64,000 nt of DNA, from assembly GCF_963576615.1 (NCBI RefSeq), contig NC_088711.1, positions 33,530,121 to 33,594,120 on the forward strand, written 5' to 3'. The notes below the pieces were generated by a model. That model did no database searches, had not been told where the DNA came from, and worked only from the letters and a program-made list of their open reading frames with translations. Position 1 is the stretch's first letter; each line of letters begins with the position of its first letter. A program made the translations under genes and the position numbers. Below, piece by piece: positions 24,901 to 37,400 of this stretch. This DNA is from Watersipora subatra. Taxonomy: Eukaryota > Bryozoa > Gymnolaemata > Cheilostomatida > Watersiporidae.

Positions 24901-27900
24901 TTTCACTCCTACAGTCACAATGCCCCCCTCTTTTCTTTTGCCTTTATCTACTTACAATGTATGTTCCCCGGGGTTATAGCGCAATCAGTCCTCAGCAAGT
25001 AGGGTCACTCATCCTTCTAACCTTCACGCTATTTCATTGGTCTTTCAGATTTTATTAATTTTATCAGATTTTATTAAAAATGTTTGTAAATCATCTTAAC
25101 ATGCCAGTTGAGAATGATGATTTGGCGAGCTCATCAAGAGCATGTATTTTTAAGCTGAATCTAGTTGGAAAATTGTACCATGATCATTAATCTAGCTCAC
25201 CAGTTAAGGATTGTTTGCTTTACTAGTAGGCCTGGAGGCCACAGTTAGCTTTGTTGGTAATTCCATGTTGCTGCTCCCATCAAAAGGTTTATTATTAGTC
25301 AAATCACTTTTAAGACAAGAATTTGCTTCCAGACAGCAAATAGTTTTTAGGGTTTAACTTGTTCTTTAAGAACAGAATCAGTTTGTTGTAACTTCATCTT
25401 CAATAGCAGTCAGTCTGAGTTCAAGGTCACTCAATGTCGCTCGCCGCATTCAGACATCTTAAGATTCCAAAATATTGGCCAATTTTGAAAGTTTGCCAAA
25501 ACAATAGAAAGCATTGTGCACCATTGCTAAGAAATTTACCTTGACATTTCTTCGTAACAGTTACAACGGTAATTACCCAGCTTTAGGCCTATGTTACAGG
25601 TATTACAGCGCTAGCATAATAACAATGGCGGGAGTGCGTAGTGCTTCAACTGCTATTTGGCTATCAGCCTTAACCAGCTCTGTCAATTTCCTCTTCACCT
25701 TAGCTGGCCTCTATCTTGTGGAAAAGATGGGACGGCGCCCTCTTACCCTGCTTAGTCTTTTAGGTAAGATTAAAGATCCCTGTCGTGAATCTGAGACTAG
25801 ATGAAATTAGCACGATATATGAACAAACAAGCAAGCTGTGTGATGTTCTATCAATGCATTTACTCTTCCAGAAAATATCTTCAACATTGAAGAAACAGCC
25901 TATTCTACATAAAACTAAATGTTACTAGTTTTTTTCTGACTTTCTTAAAAGTAGATTTCGTTATAAGATTGCTAGTGTATGGTTACATATAGTTTACAAA
26001 TAAGGCTGCATAGAGCGTTGTTAATAACCATTCTAGCAAGTCATTAGCTAAAATATTAAAAACTTTAGCAGTAGATATGATATAACATAAATATGATGAT
26101 AAAAGCGTAGAGAAAATGTACATTTATATAGAAATACAAGAGAAGTGCAAGTAAGATAATAAGAGAATTATACTGTTTGTTTCTATGTATATTTTTTGCT
26201 AGCGGCGCTATGCAAGCATTTGTAATGAATTCTTTTCATTAGGTTAGAAAACGTCTTAGCTTTATATTTCCATCATGAAAAACAAAAGGCTACTACAGCT
26301 AATAGGCTGCCTATTGCACAGACATCACAAATGGTATGAAACTTCCAAACTATAGTTTGTTGTAAGATTTTTTCACGCTGCCTTCTAGTAAGGTGTAAGT
26401 CAAACGTAGTCCACCAAGTTGCTCCGTTTCAATTACAATAAGAAAGCTTGCAATCAGCAACTTGTGCACGTCCATGCTAAATGGCTGGACCTTATTTAGA
26501 AAGACGATATTTGTCTATTATATAGAATGTCACATCCGAGCTCTTCTGACTAATGATAATTTGATATTACATTGACTCTCCGAGGTCTGTCTATTGATTT
26601 AGCATCGTATTTTTGTTGATTGCTACTCCGTTACTCGTTGTATTGTTACGGCGCGTTTGATAGGCCGACTGTTAATAGGGCTATTAGTATCGCTGCTCAA
26701 ACATGTCACAAAAGAAATTAAATATAAATGATATATTGTATTTGAAGAGTAGAATGAGCCTAGAAAAGCACTCGAGCAAATTAAGCACCATCAGCGAATT
26801 TTTAATAAGGGACAAGACTGTGAAACCTCTTTCTTTCCGACACCTTCTTTTAATAGCTGACAACAACGCTTTATCTCTGCTCCAACCAACTTGCTGAAAG
26901 AACTGCAATATTCCTTAGTATTGCATAAAGGAAGACTCCTGCACACAGAGAATAGACTTAGTTCCAAGTACAAGAGATAAGCCGCTATTTATTATTGTAG
27001 TTCCATATTATAAGTGGTTTGTTTTAATAAAGTATTATCGCCTTAGTGTCTATTTTTGCCACCAGTTTGGGTGAGCTGTATTACAATGTTCACCAGCACC
27101 AACTTACATCCTCACAAACTTAAAGCTTGTGGCTGGTTTAGTTCTATAAACAAAATAAAAATGACAGAAGTCAAGGAGAAAATCTTCCGCAAGGTTTCCA
27201 AATTTAATTCCTCTGTATTAATCACTACTTTAGTATCTTTAAAGTAATGATCCCTCATAATACATGCGTGACGAAGTATCGAGCTTTGCTGTGTTCTACC
27301 CGATCATTTTGCGAGTGTAGCTCGTGATGTACCTCTTACAGGGGCCATAATCAGCCTGGCAGTGCTGGGGGTTGGCTTTCAGATGGAAGTGATTCACTCG
27401 CCAGCTGTCGACTTCAATGAAACTTCTTCTAACTGCTCCTCACATCGGTTAGTAAAATTAATGCCCGATATGGTACAATAAGTTGAGAGATGTGACAGTG
27501 GCAAGCAGAGGCAGGTGTCTCTTTGTGACTCATGATACATGTTCATGGTTCATACTAAGAGTTGCCATCAATATCGATTTTATGGAATAAGAACCAATTT
27601 ATTTTTGTGTACATACTGGTATAGGTAGGCACTCCAATACTTTGTCTATACATGTATATATGTAGATATATATGTAGATTCGGCTTTATGCTTATTTTTC
27701 TATTAATTACAGCTATTAATTTGGCTAGGTGCCAAGCAACGGAAAGTTTTACAATTTGATAACGTTCATTTTATTTAACATACTATGATATCCGAGAATC
27801 CATTGTTTCAGGTATATTGTGAGGAGACATTAGAAAAAAGCCTATTACAAGTAAATAACCAAAAATGATAACATACCAAATAAAGCACACTTTTGCTGTT

Positions 27901-30122
27901 TATTAAAACAAAGCAAATTTTTTTCACCACAGTAACCTTCACCTGTTCTAATTTATATATGTTTAACAACTGATCAATTCCTAATCCGTGTGTGGTTGCC
28001 ATTGAATATAAGAGTATATGTACTTTCTTTTACAGTACATGTGGAGACTGTCGAATGGATATAGGATGCGGCTACTGCTATATAGAACTAGGGTATGACA
28101 ATGCTGTCAATGGATCATGTCTGCCAACTTCTCCCGATGATTGGCTTCACTCTTTCGAAGGGCGATGTGACAATTATCTGCAGGAAGACGTAGACAGTAG
28201 ACTCGTTTGGGCTTATGATTTTTGTCCAACAAAGTTTTACTGGCTGCCTATGGTTGGGCTGGTCTTATACCTAGTTTTCTTTGCTCCGGGTTAGTAATAT
28301 GATCTTATACCTAGTCTTTTTTTACTCAAGGTTAGTAACATGATCTTATACCTAGTCTTCTTCACTCCAGGTTAGTAATATGATCTTATACCTTGTCTTC
28401 TTTACTCCAGGTTAGTAATATGATCTTATACCTAGTCTTCTTCACTCCAGGTTAGTGATATGATCTTATACCTAGTCTTCTTTACTCCAGATTAGTGATA
28501 TGATCTTATACCTCGTATTTTTTACTCCAGGTTAGTAATATGATCTTATACCTCGTCTTTTTTACTCCAGGTTAGTAATAAAATCTTATACCCGGTCTTC
28601 TTTACTCCAGGTTAGTAATATGATGTTATACCTAATCTTCTTTACTCCAGGTTAGTAATATGATCTTATTCCTTGTCTTCTTTACTCCAGGTTAGTAATA
28701 TGATCTTATACCCGGTCTTCTTTACTCCAGGTTAGTAATATGATCTTATATCGTTTTCTTTACTTCAGGTTAGTAACTTGGTCTTACACTTAGGTCTTAT
28801 AGCCTCATATCACATCTATAAATCTAATGTGGTCTATATAAGTTGTGAGATGTAAGTACATGTACCTCCCAAAGAAACATGGCCCCTAAGAATAATTTTA
28901 TCTACTACTATGAATTGATGCTTTTGTTTAAGATCGCTCTGATTTTTCAATTTGTTACACAAAATGAGAAATAATATTTTTCAGATTCTTAAAAGCTTTA
29001 TAGGCTCTCCTGTATTTCTCAGTTTGAACAGCCAAAATGATGTAAAAGAGTGTATAAAACTTTGTTATAGCTATTAAGGGACACAAGAAAAGTATCTTTA
29101 AAAATCATTTCACATTCTTATCCATGCTGTTCCAATGTAACGCAATGCTGTACATGTAACTCTACCCATCTTTTTTATAGTCACCTTATTATTATGGTAC
29201 CTTATTATTATAGTTATTATGTTGCCTTTCTACTTTGTTAGCCTCCATGCTACTTTTGTAGCCGTTATGAAAGTTAAATTGAACCAAGCTTTATTGTATG
29301 TACGACCACCATTGTCTCTGTTTGATCAGGTATGGGCCCAATGCCATGGACAATCAATGCTGAGATTTATCCTCTCTGGGCCCGAGGGGCAGGCAATGGT
29401 GCCTCAACATTCTGCAATTGGCTTTTTAACTTGTGTTCTAGCATAAGTTTTCTCTCACTTACAGAGTATATCGGAGCCCATGGTGAGCCTATCTTAAAGT
29501 CTCCTTTTAAAACTTTTCTTAGCATTCAAAAACTTTCTACCTTAAATATCCAGAAGCGCTACTCATCCGCTTTCAGCTACAAATGTCTGTAAGCTGCTTT
29601 GAGATGTAAATGACTTCATGGTATTCGTGTGTAAGTTTTCTGTTTCATCGATGTATTCCTATTACAGTTGTCATTTAATGGAATCATCACACGGGGTTGT
29701 TCAGATGGAGAAAAGACATCAAAATTCAATCCACTTTTTCTTTAATTTCAGGTACTTTCTGGATGTTTCTGGCTTTCTCAGTAGTAGGGCTCATTTTTTT
29801 GGTATGTACTCTACCAGAAACCAAAGGCAAAGACTTGGAGGAAATTGAAGGAATATTTGCAACTCCGTGGTTCAGTCAAGAAGGAAAATTTCAACCTTTT
29901 AATAAAAAAGATTCGCGATTTAACTATACGCATATAGATGACGACAGACCTTCCGCAACAGGAGACTATAGTAACATAACTGAAACTAGTCCCAATGGTC
30001 AAACTGGTGAAAAACAATCCAAAAAAGAGGCAACAAAGGTTAAAACTAGACTGTGTACCAATAGGGAGATTAGTACAGATGAAGATTTGGCTCAAGATTC
30101 AGATGACACGCTAAACAATTAG
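18785..30122 (+). CDS. SLC2A13: Proton myo-inositol/sugar cotransporter (SLC2A13/HMIT-like), plus-strand copy
   Basis: A 12-TM MFS sugar porter predicted to import myo-inositol or a related polyol with H+. Ten coding exons (18785-18949, 19160-19382, 20764-20923, 22311-22525, 24209-24320, 25600-25763, 27342-27447, 28036-28289, 29330-29482, 29752-30122) join in phase to 640 aa (human 648). Motifs in order: [13 protein letters not shown] in TM1, whose Asp matches the XylE proton-coupling Asp; [22 protein letters not shown] with the TM4 Arg; [35 protein letters not shown] in TM7; VEKMGRRPL; a Cys-rich extracellular loop between TM9 and TM10 (residues about 380-445), diagnostic of HMIT against GLUTs; [18 protein letters not shown] in TM10; [13 protein letters not shown]. 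The last 100 residues form a polar tail. ATG has A at -3. Exon 4's end is ambiguous because of a coding minisatellite. A convergent paralog lies 1.1 kb downstream. Confidence 0.93.
19160..19382 (+). CDS. SLC2A13: SLC2A13-like (+) coding exon 2: TM2-TM4
   Basis: Acceptor TTGGTAG, donor G|GTAAGC, phase 1. Encodes [34 protein letters not shown] and [10 protein letters not shown]. Confidence 0.93.
19383..20763. other. Transporter (+) intron 2, no feature seen
   Basis: Contains only a two-copy direct repeat with AACTCCTAGTGAGTAC (19640-19710). No alternative exon matching the paralog's duplicated TM4-TM5 exon was found. Confidence 0.45.
20764..20923 (+). CDS. SLC2A13: SLC2A13-like (+) coding exon 3: TM4-TM5
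   Basis: Acceptor ACACAG, donor AG|GTTAGG, phase 2. Encodes [14 protein letters not shown] and [17 protein letters not shown]. At the two TM5 sugar-site positions it has Ile and Gln (GQ), like human HMIT in keeping only the second Gln. No duplicate of this exon is seen, unlike the paralog. Confidence 0.93.
20924..22310. other. Transporter (+) intron 3, no feature seen
   Basis: AT-rich. A weak tRNA-like/HINE-like patch (GTATGTCCAAAGTCA...GGGTTCAAACTTG) lies at about 21660-21725. I see no exon. Confidence 0.4.
22311..22525 (+). CDS. SLC2A13: SLC2A13-like (+) coding exon 4: TM6 and cytosolic loop, variable 3' end
   Basis: Acceptor ATACTTGTAG at 22310. Encodes [30 protein letters not shown] and ISEELKHR. 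The shortest form ends at 22525 (GAG|GTAGGT). Seven further donors at 18-bp steps (ends 22543, 22561, 22579, 22597, 22615, 22633, 22651) keep frame and add LKHRG(R/K) hexapeptides. The 22579 and 22651 donors have the fuller consensus AG|GTAAGT. Confidence 0.85.
22513..22671 (+). repeat. 18-bp coding minisatellite with repeated splice donors
   Basis: Nine units of TTGAAGCATAGAGGTAGG; units 4 and 8 read GGTAAG and unit 9 reads GGGGAC. Eight units contain GAG|GTAGGT or GAG|GTAAGT. As 18 is a multiple of 3 and no unit has a stop on the plus strand, any donor preserves the transporter frame. Confidence 0.95.
24209..24320 (+). CDS. SLC2A13: SLC2A13-like (+) coding exon 5: TM7
   Basis: Acceptor TTTCTTTCAG, donor AT|GTGAGC. 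Encodes [19 protein letters not shown], then [14 protein letters not shown] with the TM7 QQ..GIN substrate motif. Confidence 0.93.
24480..24800. repeat. About 47-bp minisatellite in transporter (+) intron 5
   Basis: Units combine GGCTAAAACATTCACGTTATA and GGCTGAAACATTTAAATTACA; about six full units with point differences. Confidence 0.85.
25600..25763 (+). CDS. SLC2A13: SLC2A13-like (+) coding exon 6: TM7 end-TM8
   Basis: Acceptor ATGTTACAG, donor G|GTAAGA. Encodes [12 protein letters not shown] and [19 protein letters not shown]. Same length (164 nt) and phase as the paralog's exon 7. Confidence 0.95.
25764..27341. other. Transporter (+) intron 6, no assigned feature
   Basis: AT-rich. The 26700-26900 stretch is open on both strands (plus-strand frame starts [15 protein letters not shown]) but has no domain I recognise. 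Confidence 0.35.
27342..27447 (+). CDS. SLC2A13: SLC2A13-like (+) coding exon 7: TM9
   Basis: Acceptor CTCTTACAG, donor CG|GTTAGT. Encodes [16 protein letters not shown] and the start of the extracellular loop with sequon NETSSNCSS. Confidence 0.9.
28036..28289 (+). CDS. SLC2A13: SLC2A13-like (+) coding exon 8: Cys-rich loop and start of TM10 region
   Basis: Acceptor CTTTTACAG, donor G|GTTAGT. Encodes [31 protein letters not shown] and LYLVFFAPG. The last 29 bp of the exon plus 11 bp of intron have been tandemly amplified downstream (to about 28775). Confidence 0.94.
28261..28775 (+). repeat. 40-bp minisatellite derived from the exon 8/intron 8 junction
   Basis: Unit: GATCTTATACCTAGTCTTCT followed by TTACTCCAG|GTTAGTAATAT. 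The first unit is the true exon 8 end; about 12 downstream units are copies. Read-through gives GGT TAG at once, so only the first donor is productive. Confidence 0.93.
29330..29482 (+). CDS. SLC2A13: SLC2A13-like (+) coding exon 9: TM10-TM11
   Basis: Acceptor TTTGATCAG, donor G|GTGAGC. Encodes [18 protein letters not shown] and the TM11 start. 153 nt, the same as the paralog's exon 10. Confidence 0.95.
29752..30122 (+). CDS. SLC2A13: SLC2A13-like (+) coding exon 10: TM12 and C-terminal tail
   Basis: Acceptor TTTAATTTCAG. Encodes [16 protein letters not shown] (TM12), [16 protein letters not shown] and a polar tail ending DSDDTLNN, stop TAG at 30120-30122. Confidence 0.94.
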
Positions 30123-30248
30123 TTAAGGTCAGAGTTATCCGCTCGCTAAGCTAGCTCTGCTTCATATTGCAGGACAAGGACGGCATAAAGCACTGAAGTG
30201 AATCTAAATCCATGAAATATGCTGAGCATTCCATTTGATTATTTTAGT

Positions 30249-30254
30249 ATTAAA
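30249..30254 (+). terminator. Candidate polyadenylation signal (ATTAAA) for transporter (+)
   Basis: ATTAAA 127 bp after the stop codon; the nearest plausible hexamer found. Confidence 0.35.
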
Positions 30255-31252
30255 TTAATTCATGTGACACTAGAGTAGTTTTTTTATTTGTTCATTAAAA
30301 CAAAACCTTTCAAATTAACTGTGTCTCATTCAACTCTGACTCACTTAACATAAAGGGAGCCAAACACCACATTTATTAATCAATTTTTGCCAATTCTATG
30401 AGAGCGAGATTCTATGAATCCCGGAAGTTATTGTTGTAAATTTAAGATCTTCCCACCCGCGAGCAGACAACTCGTTTTATTTGTATATAAAAACAGCTAA
30501 AATAGATTAGTAGATTTTACAGCATCCACAGTAGCCTGTGGTACTTAAAATTACTTCACACAATATCATCAAATAATCTGACAAGAGATATAATAAATGT
30601 ACAAAGTTGAAAAGCCTGCAAAGGAAATTGCATATTTGCAATAAAATTGGTTGGAGACGGATTTATGCATAGCTTATATGCCTCAATTACATGTAATTGT
30701 GCAGATACAAATATCTGTAGTGAGAGAGATAAAAAAGACGCAAAGATATTGCAAACACACTACTTATAACTTATTTGGTCAGTAATATCTTAGTAGAAAC
30801 TTGCAAAGAGAATACATAAATAGGAATTTTAAAGTTTAAAAACAAACAACTGATTCCGAATATGTTAAATGAATTTTCCACCCCTTAAAATGACAAAACG
30901 TTCGTGTCTGAGCAGTGAGAGATGTTAGTATAGAACAATTCACTACACATGATAGATTTAACCAAATGGTTTCCATCATCCACACAGCAATGACTGGATG
31001 CATGGAAAGTTTACACCAAAATTTTTGACAGAACAGAAATCAGATAATATATATCTAAAAAACATAATAGCATTGCATAGAGATGACTTTGTTGAGTATT
31101 GAGACAACCAATTAAAAGCATTGAACAGTCACATATAGACATGAATTACTACCATTAATTACGTGCCCAGCAGTTTTGTAGAAAAACAAAAATACAATTT
31201 TAGAGGCATTTTTGCTAACAGTTGCTAGCCAACAAGGAAGGATAACTCTTGC
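30255..31252. other. Convergent intergenic spacer between the two transporter genes
   Basis: No coding sequence seen. For the minus-strand gene, reverse AATAAA words (TTTATT) occur at 30476-30481 and near 30280, so the two 3' UTRs may overlap. Confidence 0.4.
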
Positions 31253-31410
31253 TCAATCTGCCGATCTCTGGCGTGATTTATCTTTTACATACCAGCTGCC
31301 AGAAAACAAGGATTCCATTTCTTCCAGAGTTCGACCTTTGGTCTCGGGCAGGAAGAGAAAGAAAAAGATACAACCGACAACTCCGAACGAGGCATAAAGA
31401 TAAAAAGCAC
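31253..31410 (-). CDS. SLC2A13: SLC2A13-like (-) coding exon 11: TM12 and C-terminus
   Basis: Acceptor TTTCTTTCAG. Encodes [35 protein letters not shown] and a short basic tail ending RSAD, stop TGA at 31255-31253. Confidence 0.95.
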
Positions 31411-34400
31411 CTGAAAGAAAAGTAACATTTGTCAGTGAAAGTCCTGTACATATATATATATATCTAATCATATTGTCAGAAATTTACAGTCAGAAGAATA
31501 TAAATACATGTAAATACTCAGTTTGCAAAAGGAAATTTATTTTAATAAACTCAGGGCCTATCTTTACATCATTGTTTGTTTTTAGTTTTTCTACAGTTAC
31601 CATTGGCTGTATATGATATAGCAATTATAATAAGTTCACAAACTTCCTCAGAGTGCCATACTACATGCTAGAAAAAACCTTTCAACTGGAGCTATTCAAA
31701 AGCCACTAGGAACTTGTGGCTAGAAACAATTGGAATAAAAAGTTTAATGTATATTATGTTATCAATACACAGGAGACGCTTATATAGCGTAGACCTCCTA
31801 AAAGATAAATTCCACATAGCATAAAAAATTTATGTAAAGTTTTTGCTTTGTACAACAGAAAGAATTCCATATAATGTAAAGTGTCAAGTTGGTTCAAATT
31901 CTCAAACTCGATCCGATAGTTAGCCCTAAAAATATCGATATCTATTGCACCGCATGAGAGAGAGAGAGAAATCGACGTACATATAGGACTCTTTCAATTA
32001 TATATATATATACTAATGCCCTGTCAATCTAGTTCGCTGTCAGAGATCGTCAGGTGTGTCAACAAAATACAGAAAATAAGTTACTGCGCAATAATTCTGA
32101 AATACTTCAAAGCGATGTATTGATGCAGATATTGGAGTGTCGATACACCAAGCTATATGGCTATATGATTGTATGACTATATCATCAGGCAGACTGAACA
32201 AAATTTTCACAAAAGTCTGAGGTCTAACTGTACTCATTTTACTCCCTCTATTAACAAAGAATATGGAAAAAACCTCTTTAAATATAATTCGGTCAATATC
32301 ATGAAGGAGGAGATCTGCTCGCCAGCTGGTTTACTGTGTGTGTATGTGTATGTACATACATGTGCGTGTGTATGTGTGCGTGTTTGTATGCGTGTGTGTA
32401 TGCGTGTGTGTATGTGTGTATGCGGTCACTCCTCCGAATGAAGTCACAATCTCATCCACGCACAACTCCTAATTCGTATAGTAAAATTATTTTTGTTTTG
32501 CTCTATTTTGAACATAAAATATTTTGTCTGTGTGTCTGTCAGTGTATGTACATGTCTGTGTGAACGTGTATATATAGGTGTGAGTGTGTGTCTGTCAGTG
32601 TATGTACATGTCTGTGTGAACGTGTATATATAGGTGTGAGTGTGTGTCTGTCAGTGTATGTACATGTCTGTGTGAACATGTATATATAGGTGTGAGTGTG
32701 TGTCTGTCAGTGTATGTACATGTCTGTGTGAACGTGTATATATAGGTGTGAGTGTGTGTCTGTGTGTCTTTATTCTCACGTTAACTTCAATAAATATTAT
32801 ATAAAAACAAACAAGTCGAATGTCATGAGTTTATTCCCATCAAAAGCCATATTTTCCTCACCTCAAACCATGATGGACAGATAATACGTAAAAATAATAA
32901 TATGTCCTAATACGCATAACAAAGCTATATTTTTGGTTTTACTCTATTTTAGACATAAGACATTCTGTAATATTTTTCCTTTTAAAAATGGACTGTGCTG
33001 TCTAGAAAAAAATGAAAAGAACTGATGTAAATTGACATCTAAGGAGTGACCTCTTCTTAACTTATTAAAATTACCTTAAACATGAACCGAGTGAAGTTGC
33101 CAAAATGTAAAAAATTGTAGATATAAACCATTAATACTGCAGTTACTGTACAGATTCTGGATACAAGTTCTGGAACAAATTATTTACTTTGTAGGAGCGC
33201 GTACTTTATAGTGCTTTTCGTGATGGCCTCACAGGTACATGTAGATATGCGAACAATCTCATAAAAGTAAATTGATATAAACATATTCAGTACAATCCTA
33301 AAGATGTGGGTGCATGTTAATAGCCTCAGAAACTGAATGTATGTGAATTCACCTTGTCTAGTAATAGCCTGAGAGACTGAATGTATGTAAATCCACCTTG
33401 TCTAGTAATAACCTCGGTGAGTGAATGTATGTAAACCAACCTTGTCTACTAATAGCCTCAGACTGAATGTATGTAAATCCACCTTGTCTAGTAATAACCT
33501 CGGTGAGTGAATGTATGTAAACCCAAACCCACCTTGTCTAGTAATAGCCTCAGAGACTGAATGTCTGTAAATCCACCTTGTCTAGTAATAACCTCGGAGA
33601 GTGAATGTATGTAAACCAACCTTGTCTACTAATAGCCTCAGAGAGTGAATGTATATAAACCCACCTTGTCTAGTAATAGCCTCAGAGACTGAATGTATGT
33701 GAATTCACCTTGTCTAGTAATAGCCTGAGAGACTGAATGTATGTAAATCCACCTTGTCTAGTAATAACCTCGGTGAGTGAATGTATGTAAACCAACCTTG
33801 TCTACTAATAGCCTCAGAGAGTGAATGTATATAAACCCACCTTGTCTAGTAATAGCCTCAGAGACTGAATGTATGTGAATTCACCTTGTCTAGTAATAGC
33901 CTGAGAGACTGAATGTATGTAAATCCACCTTGTCTAGTAATAACCTCGGTGAGTGAATGTATGTAAACCAACCTTGTCTACTAATAGCCTCAGACTGAAT
34001 GTATGTAAATCCACCTTGTCTAGTAATAACCTCGGTGAGTGAATGTCTGTAAATCCACCTTGTCTAGTAATAACCTCGGAGAGTGAATGTATGTAAACCA
34101 ACCTTGTCTACTAATAGCCTCAGAGACTGAATGTATGTAAATCCACCTTGTCTAGTAATAACCTCGAAGAGTGATTGTATGTAAACCAACCTTGTCTACT
34201 AATAGCCTCAGAGAGTGAATGTATGTAAACCCACCTTGTCTAGTAATAGCCTCAGAGACTGAATGTATGCAAATCCACCTTGTCTAGTAATAACCTCAGA
34301 GACTGAATGTCTGTAAATCCACCTTGTCTAGTAATAACCTCGGAGAGTGAATGTATGTAAACCAACCTTGTCTACTAATAGCCTCAGAGAGTGAATGTAT

Positions 34401-37400
34401 ATAAACCCACCTTGTCTAGTAATAGCCTCAGAGACTGAATGTATGTAAATCCACCTTGTCTAGCAATAACCTCGGAGAGTGAATGTATGTAAACCCACCT
34501 TGTCTAGTAATAGCCTCAGAGAGTGAATGTATGTAAACCCACCTTGTCTAGTAATAGCCTCAGAGAGTGAATGTATGTAAACCCACCTTGTCTAGTAATA
34601 GCCTCGGAGAGTGAAAGAAATGTCATGGATATAAGAAGGTTAAATGCCCAGTTAGTGAATGTTGCTAAAGCGTTTCCAAAGCCTCTGGCCCACAAAGGGT
34701 AAATTTCAGAGTTGATCGTCCATGGCATCGGCCCCATACCTACGGATAGTGAGGAAGAGTTTATATCTACAAACTACATGTATACTTTTATAAAGCCTTG
34801 TAATAAGCAAGCTACTAAATCTTTTTCATTCAGGCAATGAAAAGCGATAGAAAAATTTCAATGAGAACTTATACTATAATTCGCTAACCAATAAGAACAT
34901 GGCATGAAGGTGGATGCTAAACTCAGAACCTGCAAGAGATAAGAAGACATGCTGATAAATTTAACCAGTGCAGTCAACTTTATGCTAATACTCCACACTG
35001 TTTTCCTTATGATATAAGGGTTATCGACTATTTTTATACATACATGACTGCACACACAAAGCTACAACCTATTTCTACAATATAAAGCAGTTTCATGTGT
35101 AAGTTTAATTTGCAATTTCATGGAATGCTTCTCTGCCTATAATGTGGCAGCTCTTTGTTTCCATGACTACAAAGCAAAGGTTTTGGCTGATAGGACGGTT
35201 AGCTAATAAAATTATCTTGTGCTCTTTTGTATGTTGGACACTCCAATAGCACCCAACTGACAGCAGTCAATGACAACACATTGCTGGTGAATGCGTAAAG
35301 GGGCAAGTATTAGCGTAAAATTAATATGAGTAGCGTAAAATGCAATTATTAAACACAATAGATATATAGTGAAACCTCTACTTACGAAATTAATTCGTCC
35401 TGGAAAGTATTTTGTAAGTAGAAAGTTTCTTAAAGCATAACTGTTACAAACAGTTTCAAAATCATCTCAGTTTTTTATGAAAGGTAGATAAGCTATTTAA
35501 CAATACTTGAAGAGGATGCTACAGAATGTTTAATAGGCTGAACGCCGAGAAAAATGAGCTGAAAAAGCGCGATTATATCACAAGCTAGCGTTGTTATCAC
35601 GCTTTTTAGAGCTCATTTCTTCTTGGCGTTCAGCCTATGAAACATCCTGTAACACGATACAAGCAAAATTAAATAGCTTATCTACCTTTCAGAAAAGACA
35701 GAGATTATTTTGAAAGCTGAACTTAGAGAATAACGGGTTTTAAGACACCCATCTCTATAATTTTAGATCGGACTAAACATCCCCAACTTCCGTCCCTAAA
35801 AAGCTAGGCTACGTCACATATTTATGGGCGGGGCTTGTTGTGTCAATTGTGTTGTTTGCGACACCAATATTGAATTGCAGTAAAAAATCTTTCAAAAACA
35901 AAAAAGAGTTTGAAAGTTAGTGGACCAATCTTTATTTTGAGTACCAAATCAGAATCAGCGTGTTTGATTTACCTAGAAAAAACAATGAAAGCTGTTCATG
36001 GCAGTTATGCTCTAAGTATAAGTGGATTCTACTACATAAATGACCTATTTCATTCCAAGCCCCACGAAACTCGTGGATATAACATTTGTATAAATTATAA
36101 ATACATGTAATGGTTAAAACTAACAAATACATATTAGAAATATATTACTGCAAAGTAAATATAAAAGAACACATTGAAGGAAAAAGCAGAAAAATAACGA
36201 ATAAAAAACTACAAATAGCATGTTTGTTGACTTAAGGCATTGGCTATCTAGACGAGGCCAAGCGATGGCCATTGACAGTGGGAAGATGACAGTCAGAAGA
36301 GTTAAGAGGGGGAAGGGGGTGTTGTATTGATCTTGTTTTGGCAGTGGGAAGATGACAGTCAGAAGAGTTAAGAGGGGGAAGGGGGTGTTGTATTGATCTT
36401 GTTTTGGCAGTGGGAAGATGACAGTCAGAAGAGTTAAGAGGGGGAGAGGAAGGGGCCGTTGTATTGATCTTGTTTTGGCAGTGGGAAGATGACAGTCAGA
36501 AGAGTTAAGAGGGGGAGAGGAAGGGGGTGTTGTATTGATCTTGTTTTGGCAGTGGGAAGATGACAGTCAGAAGAGTTAAGAGGGGGAGAGGAAGGGGGTG
36601 TTGTATTGATCTTGTTTTGGCAGTGGGAAGATGACGGTCAGAAGAGTTAAGAGGGGGAAGGGGGTGTTGTATTGATCTTGTTTTGGCAGTGGGAAGATGA
36701 CAGTCAGAAGAGTTAAGAGGGGGAGAGGAAGGGGGTGTTGTATTGATCTTGTTTTGGCAGTGGGAAGATGACAGTCAGAAGAGTTAAGAGGGGGAGAGGA
36801 AGGGGGTGTTGTATTGATCTTGTTTTGGCAGTGGGAAGATGACGGTCAGAAGAGTTAAGAGGGGGAAGGGGGTGTTGTATTGATCTTGTTTTGGCAGTGG
36901 GAAGATGACGGTCAGAAAAGTCAAGAGGGGGAAGGAGGGGGGGATGTTGTAGTGATCTTGTTTTGGCAGTGGGAAGATGACGGTCAGAAGAGTTAAGAGG
37001 GGGAAGGGGGTGTTGTATTGATCTTGTTTTGGCAGTGGGAAGATGACAGTCAGAAGAGTTAAGAGGGGGAGAGGAAGGGGGTGTTGTATTGATCTTGTTT
37101 TGACAGTGGGAAGATGACAGTCAGAAGAGTTAAGAGGGGGAAGGGGGTGTTGTATTGATCTTGTTTTGGCAGTGGGAAGATGACAGTCAGAAGAGTTAAG
37201 AGGGGGAGAGGAAGGGGGTGTTGTATTGATCTTGTTTTGGCAGTGGGAAGATGACGGTCAGAAGAGTTAAGAGGGGGAAGGGGGTGTTGTATTGATCTTG
37301 TTTTGGCAGTGGGAAGATGACGGTCAGAAGAGTCAAGAGGGGGAAGGAGGGGGGGGATGTTGTAGTGATCTTGTTTTGGCAGTGGGAAGATGACGGTCAG

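Noticed and set aside
26684-26973. Open frames on both strands in transporter (+) intron 6
   Set aside because: No family resemblance seen and no splice sites consistent with the gene; likely chance or a decayed repeat.
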